The position numbers were made by a program, and so were the translations under genes. Below are positions 47,486 through 58,472 of a DNA stretch of 64,000 nucleotides, piece by piece (within the stretch, counting starts at the first letter, position 1; the number at the start of each line of letters is the position of its first letter). Origin of the DNA: Eonycteris spelaea (lineage: Eukaryota; Chordata; Mammalia; Chiroptera; Pteropodidae); assembly GCA_003508835.1 (NCBI GenBank), contig PUFA01000003.1, forward strand, positions 13,245,501 to 13,309,500. The letters run 5' to 3'. The notes beneath the pieces were generated by a model. It was not told the DNA's origin. It did not search any database and worked only from the letters and a program-made list of their open reading frames with translations.

Positions 47486-49020
47486 AGTTAAAGAAATATT
47501 TCACTACTGGAGTTTAAGATGAAACTGCCAGAGTAATCCTTACACGTTATCTCTCTTATAAAAAACTATGATATCTGAGAATTTGGAAACTTGCATTTGA
47601 TTCCTGTTGCTCTACCTCATAATTGGATTACATTAGAACTAGAGGGCAGAGCCCCAGCATACATGTAATGTTTAAGGATGCCACTTAAGTTGAAAAGAGG
47701 AATAATATGTTAGGTTATAGCTTTATTAAAGTGTCATTATAAATTATGTTAAAGTGATCAAAAAGTACTTTCTGTTTCTCTCTTCTATATAGATTTAAAA
47801 CGGTGATTTTCTCAGTATGGATATATAAATACAATTGTATTTTACTTTTAAATTAAAACATGTCTTAATTCATCAATGATACAGAGTTATATTAAGCTTT
47901 CTATGGTTTCTTTTTTCTTTTTCTTCCCCCCCCCCCCCTTTCTCTCAGGCAGTTAAAGGAAAAGGGATCTGGCCTGATCATATTTCCTAGTTCTATAGTT
48001 ATGCCAGAGAAAATAAATCAAATGGCCCAAATACGGAGAAACTTCTATATAAGGATAAACTAAATGAATGGAATGATATACAGAGTTACATAATTTCTTT
48101 TATTTTTTACGCATGTATTTAGGAATGCAATCTGGAACATGCATCAATGGTGAGCCGTGAAGTTCCTGCTCTAAGCAAGTTTCCAAGTGAGGCTTGAACT
48201 CGCAACTTAGCCATCACCCACATATATACTGTTGTATAAGTACTACACAGTAAATACCTATTGCACACCAGAGAGCTCCTGGTTACATAAAATTTTAAAG
48301 GGAATATAAGTCGTACCAATGTGATCATAAAAGGGAAAAGATACAGATTGTCACTTAATTCTAGAAATCCACAGGAAAAAAAAATACTGCATATCTGGAA
48401 TAATGTAAAATGCAAATACTAAAAAAAAGAACTAATAAATATATGAATGACAGATTCTTAAGAGGAAATAGTATGAATCTGGAGAGCAATTAGTGGCTTA
48501 CATCACAAAAGACATTCCAATTTTATTGTTATATTATGAAAGACATTCTCGGGTTTCTCAATAAAAAAGTTCCCTGGCATTTTCATCAAACAGAGACCTG
48601 TACTTACTAGATGCTGAAACTACCACATTGCTTAGTAATTAAGTCTAGTCCAAAGAGTGTTTTAATATTCATGTTCTACTCCTACTGGTCCTTTGAAATC
48701 AGGAGAATCCATGAAGTTGTTGAGCCCTGGAAACCAGCATACCGTAAGTTTAATGAAAAGGATGTAGTGTAGGTGATGTTTAAAAAATCACTACCATTAG
48801 GTGCTTTGGAAACAAAAGACAATTATCTCTATAATAAATCATGTATAATGCATTTTCTTTAAGTTTTTACACTGGAGAAAGGAGGAGGGGAAAACAAAGA
48901 ACATATCTGCCCCTGAGCTGTGATGACCGTTCCCCTCCTTTCAATATTAATTTCTCCAAACTGGTAAGTTCCCAGCTGCTGCCACAACAAAATATCCCAA
49001 GAAGAGGCCTCCATATGTTG
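47486..49020. other. Anonymous AT-rich DNA with a C13 run
   Basis: A run of 13 C follows a pyrimidine-rich stretch at 47926-47938. A 98-codon minus-strand frame at 48119-48415 is unsupported. No family recognised. Confidence 0.4.
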
Positions 49021-49245
49021 TTGCAAAGCTGATCGCACTCAGCTGCTGGAGGAAGTTGAGAGCTGTGAAGTAGCAGCTGCCAGGCACTTGCTCTCCATTG
49101 TAGCTGAAGGCTGCCTAAGTATAGAGAGGCTGGTGTGCCTGGGGAGCAGCCAGTGGGAGAGGAGGAAGGAACCTGTGCATGCGGGTTAAGGAGAAGAAGA
49201 GGGTGGCTGCTAAGGGGGTTCCTAGTGATATCTAACTGCTATTGT
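49021..49245. other. Local GC-rich block
   Basis: About 225 bp with much higher G+C than the kilobases around it and rich in CAGCTG/CTGCC-like words (E-box-like CAGCTG at 49041 and 49074). No repeat family, CpG island or open frame is recognised. Confidence 0.35.
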
Positions 49246-49386
49246 GCCTCCTCTTTGGGCACATCCCAACCACTAGAGCTAACATAAAGCTGCTTCTCTA
49301 GAAGTATGGAGGATTTATTTATTTTTAATCTGAAAGAACTCCTAGAGTGAATCTCTTTTCTCTATAAGAGAACCTATTTATGACAT

Positions 49387-49418
49387 TAAAAAAAAAACAA
49401 ACAAACAAACAAACAAAC
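49387..49418 (+). repeat. A run and (AAAC)n
   Basis: Ten A followed by about five CAAA units. Confidence 0.9.
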
Positions 49419-49439
49419 CATTATATCCTCCCTTTAGGA

Positions 49440-49680
49440 CTTTTACTAGGGTCCATGGGTGACCACATGGAAATGGTGACACAACTCAATCTGCATGCTT
49501 CTGCTTGCAGGACTCTGCCTGTGCTTTTCTCTGATAGGAGAATGTCATTTTCTACCCCTTAGTTTCAGCTTTTATAATCGTCTACCTTTCAAGGCTCAGC
49601 TCAAATGGCAAATGATACTTGAAGCCATTCATGATTATTTAAAACATGATCGATATCTTATTCTACAGAATAGTTTTTGA
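49440..49680 (+). mobile_element. LINE-2 fragment
   Basis: TGTGCTTTTCTCTGATAGGAG near 49519 and CTACCTTTCAAGGCTCAGCTCAAATGGCAAATGATACTTGAAGCC near 49581 match the sense LINE-2 3' region. Confidence 0.6.
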
Positions 49681-49699
49681 GGGGGGGGAAAGATGAAAA

Positions 49700-49962
49700 A
49701 TAGTATACCCAATCCTACCCTTGTGGCTTTTACCATCAAGTGGGGGCAGACAACTATAGAGTTTGAAAAGTAAAAACCACAAATTTGTTTGATCAATGGT
49801 CACATAAGGGTAAAAATGGAGAATTTTGATACTTATCAAAGAATGAGGAACTGGTAGTGGATCACAGTGCTTCCTGGAAGAAATAATATGAGATAGTTCT
49901 GAAAAATGGGTACAAGTTAGCTGGATTTCTTCTTTCATTACTTGAGGGATGGGTGTCAATTC
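49700..49962 (-). mobile_element. LINE-2, antisense, first part of a copy split by an LTR
   Basis: GTGGCTTTTACCATCAAGTGGGGGCAGACAACTATAGAG near 49721 and TGGGTACAAGTTAGCTGG near 49906 follow reverse-complement LINE-2. The match resumes at about 50840 on the far side of a solo LTR. Confidence 0.55.
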
Positions 49963-49964
49963 CA

Positions 49965-50832
49965 ATGCATATCCGTTTGTGGGGGGTTCCCACACCAACA
50001 AGCAATTATCTGACAATAACTGGGTACCTAGAATCCAAATCAATTCTGACACTATCTTCTTGGAGAAAGCATTAGCTTCCACAGGTTAAGGGCTCAGTTC
50101 CACGTGTCTGTTCTTTATGTCAGATACCTATCACAAATTCAGGTTTTCACCTGTCTTTCTGACCAACCAGTTATGGTTTGGAGGTTCCAATGACCTGCTC
50201 CTTGTGACCTACTGATTTTTTTAGAGAGGCTCAAAGAACTCAGGAAACTCATTTACTCACTGAATTTCCCATTTATTATAAAAATATTTAACTCGGGAAC
50301 AGCCAGATGGATGAGATGCATAGGGCAAGGTATGAGGAAAAGGGTGCATACCACTCTCCCTGAATCTCCATGTGTTTCCCATGCGGGCATTCTGTAAACC
50401 TTGACCTTTTTATGAAGGCTTCGTTATAGAGGCATGATTGCTTAAATCATTGGCTATTGGTGATTAAACTCCATCTTTATCCTTTTTCTCTCCAGGGAGA
50501 TTGGGAGTAGGACTGAAAGTTCCAAACCTCAAATTACATGGTTTGTTTTTCTAGGAACCAGCCCCCACCCTTAGGTGCTTTTTTAAGTCACCTCATTAAC
50601 ATAAACCCAGTTGTGATAGCAAGGGGCTTGTTAAAAATAATAAGACACTCATTTCACCTTTATGACTCTGGAGTGATTTTCAGGAACCTAGGACAAGAGA
50701 CCAAATATTATGACAAAAGATGCTCCCATTGCTATTATCACTTAGAAATTCCAAGGGTTTGGGGAGCTGTGAGCCAGGAACTAGGGACAAAGATCAAATT
50801 TATATTTCTTATTATAAATCACAATATCACTG
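49965..50832 (-). mobile_element. Solo LTR, ERVL class, MER21-like
   Basis: The LTR lies in reverse. Its 5' end is at the right (TATTTCTTATTATAAATCACAATATCAC, 50803-50832). Other landmarks moving left are CCAAGGGTTTGGGGAGCTGTGAGCCAGGAAC near 50752, TCATTAACATAAACCCAG near 50594, AATCATTGGCTATTGGTGATTAAACTCC near 50446, CAGCCAGATGGATGAGATGCATAGGGCAAGG near 50302, GTTTGGAGGTTCCAATGACC near 50176 and CAATTCTGACACTATCTTC near 50041. About 870 bp fits this LTR group. The family name is from memory. A 100-codon plus-strand frame and part of a 139-codon minus-strand frame fall in it and are not genes. Confidence 0.85.
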
Positions 50833-50835
50833 GTG

Positions 50836-51000
50836 GGTAGAATGAAAATCTATGTCAGGCAGATGCAATAGCAAGTGCTAAGTTTCAGAGATGAGAAAGT
50901 CTATTATGCATAAGCAGAATGGACAGATGTTCAGTATGGCTGTGGCAGAGAAGGAAAGCTAAAGAGAAAAAGCTAAAATGCCAGATAATTGACATGGTTT
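50836..51000 (-). mobile_element. LINE-2, antisense, second part of the split copy
   Basis: TGTCAGGCAGATGCAATAGCAAGTGCTAAG near 50853 and AGTATGGCTGTGGCAGAGAAGG near 50933 continue the antisense LINE-2 in the order expected after the part at 49700-49962. Confidence 0.55.
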
Positions 51001-51101
51001 GGGGTCTGCTAAGCTAGGCCAAGGAGTCTGTGCTCACTTACAAATGAGGAGATATCAAAACACTTGCAAAAGTGGAATAAATTCACTAGGTGTGTATTTC
51101 T

Positions 51102-51109
51102 AAAAAAAA

Positions 51110-51140
<31 letters not shown>

Positions 51141-51163
51141 GAGAGAGGAAAGAGAAAGAAAAG

Positions 51164-51196
<33 letters not shown>

Positions 51197-51234
51197 AAGA
51201 AAAAAAAAAAAAAAAAAAAAAAAGAAAAAAAAAA
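51102..51234 (+). repeat. 133-nt A-rich homopurine tract
   Basis: All bases are A or G: A runs with AAAAG units, a GAGAGAGG patch near 51141-51148, then long A runs with isolated G. No SINE body precedes it. A 60-codon Lys-rich frame through it is spurious. Confidence 0.97.
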
Positions 51235-51239
51235 TGGCT

Positions 51240-51660
51240 GCTGTGAAAAGAAGGATATAATGGGGAAAGGCCAGAGGCAGAGATTACATGTAATCTAAAT
51301 CAGACTAGTGTAGGTGGGATAGAAAAAAGGAATGGAGCAATATTTAGGACTTAAACTGGTCAAGACTGATTGATTATGTAAGAAGGTTGAGAGAGTGGAA
51401 GTTGACAGAATGTGAAGAGCATAGAGGGGCAAAGGTGATTGTGGGAAAGGCAAATATAGAATGAGTGTACACATGAATGTAGAAAAGGAAGGTGCGATGA
51501 GGTCCGTATGGGTTTTATAAATTTTGAAGTATTCCAGTAAGCATTTGAATTCTAAATGGAGAGAAATCAAAGAGGGAGATGCCAATTCAGTACTAACTGA
51601 GATCTACATGTGGTAATAGAAGCCATGGGAAGAGATGAGACCACCAAAGAAAACTATAGG
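51240..51660 (-). mobile_element. Probable LINE-2 continuation, antisense, divergent
   Basis: TTTTATAAATTTTGAAGTATTCCAGTAAGCATTTGAATTC near 51513 and AGAAGCCATGGGAAGAGATGAGACC near 51619 loosely follow the inner part of antisense LINE-2. A 96-codon minus-strand frame here is treated as chance or repeat-derived. Confidence 0.4.
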
Positions 51661-51980
51661 GAGTAAGTCTCAAAGCACAGAGGCCTGAAGTGTTCCACGT
51701 TTGAGGTGGTCAAATTGATCCTCATAGTGAAAATGATTTCTGTGCCTATGAATTACCACAGTAATCTGCCTGTAATTCTTTTAGCAGATATATCACTTTA
51801 AATCTATCAAATAGAATTATTTTAATTTTGTTTTATTTGCTTTTCCCCACAATAATCAAGTAGGTATCAAGTACCAGATAATATTTATATGTATTGTCTC
51901 ACGATGGGTTTGAGAGATAGATGCTATAATTTTTCCTATTTGACAGAGATAAAGCTACATGTTCTCTATATCCCATTACA
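51661..51980. other. Anonymous AT-rich DNA
   Basis: Nothing firm. The right part (51890-51950) weakly resembles antisense MIR. Confidence 0.4.
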
Positions 51981-51984
51981 TACC

Positions 51985-52388
51985 AACTCTCTGGACACAT
52001 AACTAGACCTAATATTCCATCTAGCCTGATATTTGGCAGGGCCACCAATGCCACTGAACTAAATTCTGGCCAAAGAAATGTGGGTAGATATGATTTACAC
52101 TACTTCCAAGACTGACCCCTAAAAAAAAATCTCCCTCACAATACTCCAGGCTCTTTTTTTGCCTTTAGTTACTGTCCAGATATAGGGAATCCAGCGATGG
52201 ATTCCAAAACTCTTATTAGATGCTGGAATTACAGTCCCTGAATAGATTCTTGGAGGCAGGTAACACCAAAAAAGTCACCTGAGCAGGAACACACATCAGA
52301 AAGTAGCATAAGGGGGCAATAAACTTTTTTTTAAATCACTGAGTTTGGTTGTTGTTTGTCAACAATCAACCTTATCATTAATACATCT
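51985..52388 (+). mobile_element. Solo LTR, MaLR (MLT1) type
   Basis: Landmarks in order: GCCTGATATTTGGCAGGGCCACCAATGCCACTGAACTAAATTCTGGCCAAAGAAATG near 52024, ACTACTTCCAAGACTGACC near 52099, and the 3' end GCAATAAACTTTTTTTTAAATCACTGAGTTTGGTTGTTGTTTGTCAACAATCAACC near 52316 with an AATAAA poly(A) signal. Divergent from any one subfamily. Confidence 0.75.
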
Positions 52389-53660
52389 ATTTTATCAATA
52401 ACACCAAAACAAGGAAATTAAATTTAGTAAAGTAAAAATTAATTATTCTAGGTGATACAAGTAATAAGTATCTTTGCTGACATGTCAGTTTAAGTACAAC
52501 TGAATACACACACACACAGTAAAGGCCTTCTGATATCTCTCCTCGCCTTTAAAATTCTGGCTAAGAAACACTGAATTTTAAAAATTCCTTAGGAAAATTT
52601 TGTTTAAGCTACAAATTTGTCTTCAGTGGCTCCATCTTGCAAACAAGTACTATTCTTAAGCAGAATTAAATAATAATAATAATAAATTTTGGAAATATGG
52701 AAAGAAGCAATCCAGAGAGCAGTAAAATGAAACGATGAAGCATAACCCCTAACAGGACTGTTGTACGAGCCTTGTGGCGGCCGGTCATACTTAAGAATAT
52801 CATCATTAAAATCCCATTAGTAGATAAACACAACATTTGGAAGTAAACCAAAAAGAACTTTTTAGATGTGCAGAATTCTTTGCAATTTGTTGTTGAAATG
52901 TGGTACTCAGTACCAGGAATTGGGTTTGTAATTTTAAATCTTGCTGAAAACATATCTAAATTCTCAATGGTCCCCCAGGTTGTCTACCACAATGAGTGTT
53001 ATTTTGTTCGTTATCTAAAAAAATTTGAGAAATATACTATATAGAAAAGACAGAATGGAGATGACCTCTGAATAAATCAATAAATCTTCATTTATATACA
53101 AAAACACAGAACAATTTAAAAAGAAAAAAAAAATAGTTGGCAACCTAAAACCTGAAAAAGCAATATTTGCATCTGGATTCAGGATAACTTGCTTTACAGT
53201 AAAAGTAAGGAAAATCTTAATCATTCCCAAGCTAAATTAATCTGGATTCTCCTGGTATATTTATTCATGTCATAACAGTAAATGCCTTAGTCCATGATGA
53301 TAAAATCATACATCTGAATTTGAGCAGAGAGGGGTAGAGAGGCAGAGATTGAAAGAGATGAAAGAGAGAAACAATCAAAGTCCCAGCATGAATGTTTGTA
53401 CTTTGGGGGAAGGTAAGAGTAATATAAGTAATAAGGCAAATTTCTAGACAAAGGGTAATACTACAAAAAGGCATAGGTTTTTGTATATAAGATATAGAAT
53501 ATATTTAATATTTGTAATAACCTAGGTTGAGATTTCAAGAGGAAACGTGTTCCTTCTTTATATTTTAAAACCAGAATTCATTCAACTCATTTAATTTCTT
53601 TTACATCTCCAATTAGAGAAAGCTTATTTTTAAATCATAACTCTTTTTACAAAGAACAAA
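52389..53660. other. Anonymous AT-rich DNA
   Basis: A short (CA)n of about eight units lies at 52504-52519 and an AATAAT stretch near 52668-52685. A 95-codon minus-strand frame at 52666-52953 has no homology I recognise. No repeat family assigned. Confidence 0.4.
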
Positions 53661-53673
53661 TCATTTTTTTCAG

Positions 53674-53845
53674 GTTGAAGCTGGTGGACACTGTGTATTT
53701 GCCTTCCAGCTCAAAGATCCTGATGCCAGACCCAGCCTACAAAATCGGTCCTAACTGCCCATGAGATTCCCGCCTTCAAATATGTTCATCCAATGATTCC
53801 CATTTTATCTTTTTTAAATAAAGATTTTGAGGATCATAAAAAATA
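53674..53845 (+). CDS. Candidate terminal exon with short coding tail and poly(A) signals (partial)
   Basis: A T-rich tract followed by CAG ends at 53673 and gives a good splice acceptor. From there two frames are open. One reads 26 codons to a TAA at 53752-53754. The other, offset by one base, reads about 29 codons to a TGA at 53761-53763; its codon choice (CTG, GTG, ATC, CCA, GCC, TAC, AAC) looks more like real coding sequence than the AT-rich surroundings. AATAAA follows at about 53817-53822 and again near 53846, with a TG/T-rich stretch after it that suits a downstream poly(A) element. I recognise no gene. It could equally be the last exon of a non-coding RNA or a chance match. No upstream exon was identified. 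Confidence 0.3.
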
Positions 53846-53852
53846 AATACAC
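53816..53852 (+). terminator. Candidate poly(A) signal region
   Basis: AATAAA appears twice within about 35 bases, followed by TGAGTTTGTGG and a T-rich stretch. Consistent with cleavage near 53840-53870 if the exon is transcribed. Confidence 0.35.
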
Positions 53853-53869
53853 CATGAGTTTGTGGATTG

Positions 53870-55655
53870 TTTTCTTCTTTTTCCTTTTGGCTGGTCATGC
53901 TGTGTTAGTGGGATAATTCCTTACCCAAAGCGCTGGCACTTGGGTAACATCAAGCCGTGATGATTTTTGCCTTATTGCATTTAGCAGCGCTTCAGCATTA
54001 TGGCTGCATACTACCTCAGGGAACAGGAGGGGATTGAAAAAAATAGAAAGAAACAAAATAAAGACAGAAAGAAATAATCATCGGAGAACATCCTCAGGGA
54101 GTACAAAAAAGCAAAAGCCAAAGAAAGTAACAACTTACGGTGTTGTGAAAATTGTGTAAACTTGTTACTGGGGAAAATATGTGTTTCATAGAATTTAAAT
54201 TATTTAAGACCCTAGAAAGAAATTTTATTCATCTCTGCTTTTAGAAGAGAGCCATATCTACAAATGATTTTATTTACTTATTTTCTTATTTTTCTCCCCC
54301 TACCTTTAAATCTTACTTTCAAACTTTAATGCTATATTCAGGTAACTAAGGTTATTCTGCATTGTTATATTGCTTTTTTATTTATTTGTTTTGCTTCATT
54401 TCATCTAGTTATAAGTGTCATGATGACATATTGTAAGTAGCTATCAGAAAGTCAAGCAAATTGTAGACAATCTTTATGTCTTAAATATACTTTATCTTTA
54501 CAATGACAAATAACATTGGATTGTGGCTTTTTTTTTTGTCTTTCTGGGACATTATTGAAGATGGATATAGATTTTTGGGGGGGAGGGGGTGGCCATTATT
54601 AGAAATGATTTTTTAGAAGAGTGGAAAAAGAATTGCCCCAACTTTTACAAATTCTGAATTTGACAATTCTCTAAAAAGAGTGACTATAGAAGATACAACT
54701 GAAAAAAAAATTAAGTGTGGAGAAGCACAAAGAGCAGCTCACATAAGTAAGCAGAGATAACTCTGGTCTCAGCACCATCATAGGAAACAAGTGGTTATAT
54801 TTATGTCCAGCACAAAATATTTTTGCTTTCTGTAGCTCCTCAGGTGTAGGGGTAGCCTTTTGTCTTATGATACAGAAGAAATTAAAGTCATTTAACCCCC
54901 ATGGAGCAGTGTTATTCTTTGTAAAATCTAACCAGGTCATTTTAATGGAGGGTAGGAAACAAGATCTTAATTTTGAAAACGTGTGGACTTTTTACAGACA
55001 TGCATAATCAGCATGTGAATAGGAAAACAAGAAGTTTGAGCACCACCTTCTATCCTAAGACCCAGAAGAGAAGAAAGGAGGGGCTCCTTACTTAAAGAGC
55101 AAAGTGAAGCATGACATTTTCTTAGCTACCTAACCAAACTGACAATAATGATGCATGGTGGTAAAGTCATTACAACAGGCTGCATGTCCCCAAAGCTTAT
55201 TTGCTATGGAGGGACTGATACAGGTCTTAGTAGATGCTGAGTGGTATGGACCAAATGGATGTTCCATTCCCTCATGCTGACATAAAGGCAATAACGTTGG
55301 GTCCTTCCATTAATGGATGACCTGCATGTAGTTCTTGCTTAATAATAGCCAGGTATTTGAGGCATGTGCTTCTTATGTTGAAGAAACTCGGAATGAACTA
55401 TGGTGAATACTTAGCAAAAAAGCCAATCTCACATTGCAGACATTACCCTAGCACCTAAAGTCTAAGTCAAGAAGCATCTCTTGGTTTTCTGGTCAAGAAA
55501 TTCAGGTTGTAATTAATTTAGAAGTGCTTCAGTCACCAACAAAGCGATATCTTCCTAAAGAGCCACAGATTCTATAAAAGCAGTTGTCCCAGGGACTGCT
55601 ATTAAAGAGGAATAAATCCATACTTAATAAGGAAATTAAGGAGGCACAATGATCT
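53870..55655. other. Anonymous non-coding DNA
   Basis: G runs at 54577-54592 (seven and five G) are the only unusual local feature. The 53900-54040 part is GC-balanced with a few CpGs. The 55130-55620 part is unassigned. Confidence 0.4.
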
Positions 55656-55659
55656 TTAT

Positions 55660-55800
55660 AAATTTTAGGGTGTTAGAATAGCTGCATAGTTTAATAGAAA
55701 AGTATTCCCATATTTTAGGAGAGGAAACTAAGACTCAGGATATTTAAATGATTTGATAATAATATCACATATGATAATATGCTAGCTTAAAATTCGATAT
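55660..55800 (-). mobile_element. MIR fragment, antisense
   Basis: TATTCCCATATTTTAGGAGAGGAAACTAAGACTCAGGA near 55704 matches reverse-complement MIR. The right side is eroded. Confidence 0.55.
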
Positions 55801-55899
55801 GAGGTTCTAGCATACAGAATTGGGTCTGAAAGAAAAAATGAGTCACCCATAACATGTTTATTACTCCAGAAAGATTGGGTATCTATCAGGATGATGCTT

Positions 55900-56068
55900 G
55901 GCTTCAGAGAAGAAAAACCTAAGTCTCAAGCCTAGTTCTTCCAAGTGCTTTCTGAGTGATCTTGGAAAATTATTTAATCTTGCTTGGTCTCGGTTTTCTC
56001 ATCTATAAAATAGGGTAAATTGGATGCTTATTGTAGGGTTGCTGGGAGGATGAAGTTAAATCGCAAGC
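55900..56068 (+). mobile_element. MIR
   Basis: TCAAGCCTAGTTCTTCCAAGTGC, GAGTGATCTTGGAAAATTATTTAATCTTGCTTGGTCTCGGTTTTCTCATCTATAAAATAGGGTAAATTG and GGGTTGCTGGGAGGATGAAGTTAAATCG give an unmistakable MIR core and 3' part. Confidence 0.88.
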
Positions 56069-57168
56069 ATTTTTATTCTTTTTATTGTATTGCTGGAACA
56101 AAAGCAACCAGTGGCCTCATTTGTTACCACTTTCTGTCCTGAGAGAAGTATAATGGTCTCACTCTTGAGACATGGATGCCCAGGAAGAGTGAAGAATGTG
56201 GCCACACTTCTTAACAGAGATCTCAAGCCAGCTGAGAATTATAATAGCTATTATTTATTATTATGAAAGTATGTTTTGTGTTCCATTGAAATGCAGAGTT
56301 GAGAAGCCAACAGATACACAAGCTTTATGTTCTTGTGAAGAATTAAGCATATAGTTAGAAGCTAAAGAAATTATTTTTAGTTTTCAATTTGTATAGTATT
56401 TCTAACAATTTAGCAAGGTCAGCAAGGCAAAGATGTATTATGGTCCATGTATTAATTGGCTATTTTAAAAGGTAGATAAGTGCCACCCAAGGAAGAGACA
56501 ACATCCAGAATAGACAATTGAGACAACAGAACTGAGAACAGACAACACTTACATTAGGCTCAAGTGGTACAGAATTTATTTGCAGAGAAAGGAGAGAGAG
56601 AGAATTTATAACATCAAGCCCTTTGCAATGAGGGGATCCACCATGGCTAATATATCAACTCTCCATCTGACAAAAGAGATATAGCTATATACATCCCACT
56701 TCTGCTGCAATAGAAGAATCACTACCCCATCCCTTGGGGTCTGAACTATAGAAAGCTGGGGGAATGCTGGAGGGCCAATAACATATGTTTAAGAAGAACA
56801 AAAGATTACACATTAAGACTAGAACAGGGAAGATATTCCCACACAAAACGATAAACCAAGCACAGGTTGTGAGGACTCTTGATAAGGAAGTGTTCCAGGT
56901 CCTATGTTCACTTTTAGGTCACTGAGTGGGGCCAAAAGACTAAATGCACCAGACTACCTTTCCTAATACTTTTATATTTTTTTTAGCTTGTCTAGTCAAA
57001 TGGCTTTTTGAGATTTTAAATAACAATTACGCACATCCTAGAATATTTAAAGTAGAATTATACCCAGAACTGAGCATTGTGGAAATGATTTATGATTAAA
57101 TTAGATTCATATTAGTCATCACCATAAGGTCAGTTTAAAAAACAGATTTTGGTCTTTTCTTAGTAACC
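56069..57168. other. Anonymous non-coding DNA, possible LTR-like part
   Basis: The 56570-56960 part has an antisense AATAAA-like signal followed by a GAGAGAGAGA stretch and GC-balanced sequence, which loosely recalls an antisense LTR. No family could be named. Confidence 0.35.
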
Positions 57169-57676
57169 TGTATTAGTTTCTCATGACTGCTGTAACAAAG
57201 TGCCACAAACTCGGAGACTTAAAATATCACAAATTTACCTTATTGTACTGGGGAACAGAAGTCTGACATGGGTCTCACTGGGCTAAAATCAAGGTTGTTG
57301 GTAGAGCTGTGTTCCTTTTCAAGGCCCAAGATAGAATCTATTCCTCCCCACCTCCCTTTTCCAAGTTCTACAGACTGACTGCATACCTCAGATAGAAAAT
57401 CCTTGGACCTTCAAAGCCATCAATGGCTGCTTGAATCTTTTGCACACCTCATCATTGTGACACTGACACTCTTGCCTCCTAATGAGGACCCTTGTGATAA
57501 TATTGGCCCATCTGGATATTCCAGGATTATCTCCCTATCTCAAGGTTAACTGATTAGTAAACTTGATTTCATCTGCTACCATAATTTCCTTTTGCCATGT
57601 AATATAGCATATTCATAAGTAATGGGGCTAAGGATGTGGATATTTTGGAAGAAGACAATTATTTTTGCCTACCACA
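57169..57676 (-). mobile_element. Solo LTR, MLT1-type MaLR, nearly complete
   Basis: In reverse orientation and bounded by the expected TG...CA: TGTATTAGTTTCTCATGACTGCTGTAACAAAGTGCCACAAAC at the left edge, GAAGTCTGACATGGGTCTCACTGGGC near 57259, CCTTCAAAGCCATCAATGGC near 57408, GACCCTTGTGATAATATTGGCCC near 57487, TCAAGGTTAACTGATTAG near 57540, TTTTGCCATGTAATATAGCATATTCA near 57591, and TTGCCTACCACA at the right edge. About 508 bp; no internal viral sequence adjoins it. Confidence 0.92.
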
Positions 57677-58271
57677 TAGCCTATACCCAGAGCATCCAGA
57701 TAAGAAGAAAAATCTCTAGTCTCTTCAGAGACAATTCAGAGAGAAAATGGGAAGCTGGTTGAAATTGTGTTAGTAGAATTACCAGTCATGCCTAGAGTGT
57801 CACAGAAAACTGCCATTGGCTGTGGAATGATATTATATTCAATGACATTGATATTCTGAAGAAAAACTGAATTAACTGTAATAACTGCAAACTGTGAGGA
57901 TTTGGATTGGTGGGGTAATGAAGAAAAGGGATTATTCTCATCCAGAGTTGTCCTCAAAAAATGGTCCTAGGAAGATCACAGTTTTTTACTCTTGACCCTA
58001 TTATCTCAATTCTTAATATATATACCAATCATTGGAGTTGAGTCTCTAGCTCTCTGTTCCAAGATTGTTCAATAAAAAGGCATATATCTCAAATATGAAA
58101 CATAACAGTAAGTTTGGACTGACCTGATCCAGATAACTCAAGGTAGATGGGATGACAGTTATACTAATAATGGTACTTATGATGTAGAAGGAAATAAATG
58201 AATGTGTATTAGTAAGATGGCACCTAGCAAGGACATGGGACCTCACTTCTAAAATTACAAGAAACTGAATT
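57677..58271. other. Anonymous spacer between two LTRs
   Basis: Unassigned sequence of about 600 bp. Frames of 73 and 66 codons on the minus strand are unsupported. Confidence 0.4.
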
Positions 58272-58472
58272 CTGCCAATAACCTAAATGAACAGGAAATA
58301 GATTTGCCTGCAAAATCTTCAGAAAGGAACATAGCAATGCTATCACCTTGATTTTAGCCTAGTGAAACCTGTACTGTACTTTTGACCTACAGAATGCCAG
58401 ATAATAAATTTGTGTTCTTTTAAGCCCCTAAATCTCTACTTTTTAGGGGAGCAGGATGTAACTAATTTAGTC
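58272..58472 (+). mobile_element. LTR 3' fragment, MLT1-type MaLR
   Basis: GCCAATAACCTAAATGAACAGG near 58274, CTTGATTTTAGCCTAGTGAAACC near 58348, TTGACCTACAGAATGCCAGATAATAAATTTGTG near 58382 and a GTAACTAATTTAG end match the 3' 200 bp of an MLT1-type LTR in sense orientation. Its 5' part is missing. Confidence 0.82.

Noticed and set aside
48143..48215. tRNA-like T-arm pattern on the minus strand
   Set aside because: A TTCAAGC loop with a four-of-five stem is present, but no A box, anticodon arm or matching acceptor stem follows.
49663..50082. 139-codon minus-strand open frame
   Set aside because: It spans antisense LINE-2 and the edge of the MER21-like LTR; the peptide shows no retroviral or cellular motif.
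50538..50840. 100-codon plus-strand open frame
   Set aside because: Lies wholly inside the LTR, on the strand opposite to the element.
51064..51246. Lys-rich 60-codon frame
   Set aside because: A direct translation of the A-rich purine tract.
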